Source: an uncultured Lachnospiraceae bacterium (lineage in GTDB: Bacteria > Bacillota > Clostridia > Lachnospirales > Lachnospiraceae). Taken from it: DNA of 24,714 bases. Location: the NCBI GenBank assembly GCA_910586095.1, contig CAJUHQ010000048.1, positions 1 to 24,714 of the forward strand, written 5' to 3'. Positions 23,053 through 24,714 of this stretch are shown here, piece after piece; the first letter of the stretch is position 1, and every line of letters starts with the position of its first letter. The notes under the pieces are model-generated. The model made no database searches. It saw nothing but the letters and a program-made list of their open reading frames with translations, and was not told the origin of the DNA. The position numbers and the translations under genes are program-made.

Positions 23053-24433
23053 TTGTGGATGTCTCTTGTCGGAGAAAGATTTTTGTACTGGTTGCGGGAT
23101 GGATGTGGGCCTATACAAAAAGATCATGTCCGCTGCAAACCGATTCTATAATGAAGCGCTTGACAAAGCGAAGGTAAGAGATCTCTCTGGTGCAGTGACA
23201 AGTTTACGACAATGCCTCAAACTCAATAAAAATCATATAGAAGCCAGAAATTTGTTAGGGCTTGTCTACTTTGAGCGCGGTGAGGTTGTAGCTGCTTTGA
23301 GTGAGTGGGTCATTAGCAAAAATATCAAGAGCGAAAAGAACATTGCAGACGATTATATTGATAAAGTACAGAGCAATCCAGGCACATTAGATGCCTATAA
23401 TCAGACAATCAAGAAGTACAATCTAGCTTTGAATTACTGTCAGCAAGACAGTCAGGATTTGGCAATTATACAACTTAAAAAAATTCTGTCTGTAAATCCG
23501 AAGTTTGTACAGGCTAGGCAGCTTTTAGCTCTTTTATATATCAACAGTGGAGAGTGGGAGAGAGCAAAGAGAGCTCTTGACAAGGCAATTGCGATTGATG
23601 CCAACAATACAATGACACTTCGCTATTTAAAAGAAGTCGAGGAAATGATACCTATACAGGAGGAACAGCATGTCAAGAAAAAGAAGGAGGCAATTGTATA
23701 TCGCAGTGGAAATGACACTGTTATCCAACCTGTAGGAAAAAAGGAAACTGTAGGTTTCCAGACTCTGCTCAACATTTTGATTGGAGTGGTGATTGGGTTA
23801 GGCATCACATGGTTTTTGGTGGTTCCTGCTAAGACGCAGGAAGTACAAGAGCAGGCCAATGCCAAATATAGAGAAATTAGTGAGCAGATGGATAGTAAAA
23901 CAATGCAGATGAATGAGCTGACTGCTCAGATTGAGGAGTTGACAGGAGAGAGAGCCTCTTTGATAAGTAGCCTAGAAGAGGCGCAGAAAAATGAGACGCT
24001 AATCGAAGCAAATACCAACTTGATCGAGGCAGCGTTGATGCGTATGAATGGCACAGGAAATGAGATGGCCATAGCAGATACACTCGAGTTGATTACAGAT
24101 ACCTATCTAGAAAATCAGGCAACAGAGAGTTTTAAGAATTTGTATAGTGCACTGAGAGAGAGTATCGGGACAGTAGTGGCAAAAAATTGTTATAACATTG
24201 GCTATGAGGCTTTTAAGGCGCAAGACTATGATACTGCAATAGAGAATCTTGAGCGTGCTGTCAAATACAATGCCTCTAATGGAGAGGCGCTCTATAATTT
24301 GGGGAATGCTTACAATAAAAAAGGAGAGACACAAAAGGCGCTAAAGATTTATGAGCAGGTGATTGAACAGTTTCCGAATACAGAGAAAGCTAGGAAATCT
24401 AAGATTTATATCAAGGAGATTAATGGAGAATAG
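23039..24433 (+). CDS. Zinc-ribbon, TPR and coiled-coil membrane protein
   Basis: The 464-residue protein has an unusual layout. At the very N-terminus is a CxxC...CxxC zinc ribbon (Cys3, Cys6, Cys16, Cys19). TPR-type helical repeats follow at about 31-200 (SGAVTSLRQCLKLNKNHIEA, LAIIQLKKILSVNPKFVQA, ERAKRALDKAIAIDANN). A single membrane helix is at 242-262. A coiled coil (about 265-325, EISEQMDSKTMQMNELTAQ) and a second TPR pair (about 383-455, DTAIENLERAVKYNASNGEA, ETQKALKIYEQVIEQFPNTE) lie beyond. With no signal peptide, the zinc ribbon and first TPRs should be cytoplasmic and the coiled coil and second TPRs outside. TPRs on both sides suggest a scaffold linking an internal complex to the envelope. 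The start overlaps the 59-residue gene by 14 bases, with GAGGAGCAGAAGG just upstream. Confidence 0.88.
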   Translation: MFCYNCGCLLSEKDFCTGCGMDVGLYKKIMSAANRFYNEALDKAKVRDLSGAVTSLRQCLKLNKNHIEARNLLGLVYFERGEVVAALSEWVISKNIKSEKNIADDYIDKVQSNPGTLDAYNQTIKKYNLALNYCQQDSQDLAIIQLKKILSVNPKFVQARQLLALLYINSGEWERAKRALDKAIAIDANNTMTLRYLKEVEEMIPIQEEQHVKKKKEAIVYRSGNDTVIQPVGKKETVGFQTLLNILIGVVIGLGITWFLVVPAKTQEVQEQANAKYREISEQMDSKTMQMNELTAQIEELTGERASLISSLEEAQKNETLIEANTNLIEAALMRMNGTGNEMAIADTLELITDTYLENQATESFKNLYSALRESIGTVVAKNCYNIGYEAFKAQDYDTAIENLERAVKYNASNGEALYNLGNAYNKKGETQKALKIYEQVIEQFPNTEKARKSKIYIKEINGE

Positions 24434-24437
24434 AAAA

Positions 24438-24491
24438 AACTAAGCAACTCTAAGGCACCAAAAAACGGTGCCAAAGACTTGCTAAGTTTTT
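24438..24491 (+). terminator. Rho-independent terminator of the folC unit
   Basis: A 22-bp stem with four mismatches (24438-24459 with 24467-24488; core GGCACC/GGTGCC) and a T-run starts right after the TPR gene stop. A second perfect 9-bp hairpin, GGAAGAACG with CGTTCTTCC (24493-24501 and 24511-24519), follows directly. Confidence 0.88.
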
Positions 24492-24586
24492 AGGAAGAAC
24501 GCCAAGATGTCGTTCTTCCACGCATAGAATGGGTGAAGGTGCTAAAAACGAAGGGGTATTATTGATAGAATTTAAAATAGGCTACG

Positions 24587-24622
24587 AAGGAGAACATACC
24601 AAAAGAGGTGGGTTCTCCTTTT
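24587..24622 (+). terminator. Second terminator-like hairpin downstream of the folC unit
   Basis: AAGGAGAAC (24587-24595) pairs with GTTCTCCTT (24612-24620), loop of 16 nt, followed by TT. No gene lies between this and the first terminator, so it may belong to an unseen small transcript or act on the minus strand for the next gene. Confidence 0.55.
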
Positions 24623-24714
24623 ATGTTGTACAACCCTATACAAAGGAACTGTGTTGAAGTTGAAGTGGTAAACTAAAATTGGACACGGAGGGGGTGGAAA
24701 TTAGACAGCAAAAA

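Overview
The window looks like a chromosomal segment of a low-GC Gram-positive Clostridia bacterium, most likely a Lachnospiraceae-type gut anaerobe. This rests on AGGAGG-type ribosome binding sites, a T-box leader in front of valS, a BlaI/BlaR1-type pair, clostridial S8 subtilases, and an ABC transporter plus GH112 phosphorylase cluster of the kind known from gut Clostridia. No rRNA, tRNA, CRISPR array, intact transposase or prophage gene is visible.

Layout. 1-414: a possible gene tail, then a leader with a hairpin. 415-1905: a clostridial subtilase without a prodomain. 1906-4001: an accessory-looking stretch with a tandem two-hairpin repeat, two small unknown genes (the second possibly SUKH-like), a 100-bp inverted-repeat element with IS6-like ends, and AT-rich regulatory DNA. 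4002-9467: a sugar operon (lipoprotein binding protein, two permeases, GH112 galactosyl-N-acetylhexosamine phosphorylase) ending in a strong terminator. 9597-10784 (minus): a CPA2 cation/proton antiporter with a near-consensus promoter. 11155-12078: an unknown lipoprotein, convergent with a minus-strand membrane-anchored SH3 protein (12191-13372). 13410-13631: a structured element with inverted-repeat ends. 13843-16315: a BlaI-like repressor and a BlaR1-like M56 sensor protease with an unusual non-penicillin-binding sensor domain and two operator-like sites. 16316-19727: a T-box leader and valS. 19886-21271: a FapA/DUF342 protein. 21494-24433: folC, a 59-residue protein and a zinc-ribbon/TPR membrane protein, with overlapping starts and stops. 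The end holds terminator hairpins and a possible insertion-sequence edge.

How the genes work together. The sugar operon should import a beta-1,3-galactosyl-N-acetylhexosamine (mucin or milk-type disaccharide, or a related galactoside) and split it with phosphate inside the cell. The transporter ATPase and the downstream kinase/uridylyltransferase/epimerase are not in the window. The BlaI/BlaR1-like pair is probably an autoregulated envelope-stress sensor rather than a beta-lactamase regulator, since no beta-lactamase and no PBP-like domain is present. valS is controlled by uncharged tRNA-Val. No well-characterised anti-phage or other defence system is recognisable. The most unusual material is the BlaR1 variant, the folC/59-aa/zinc-ribbon-TPR unit and the three structured repeat families.
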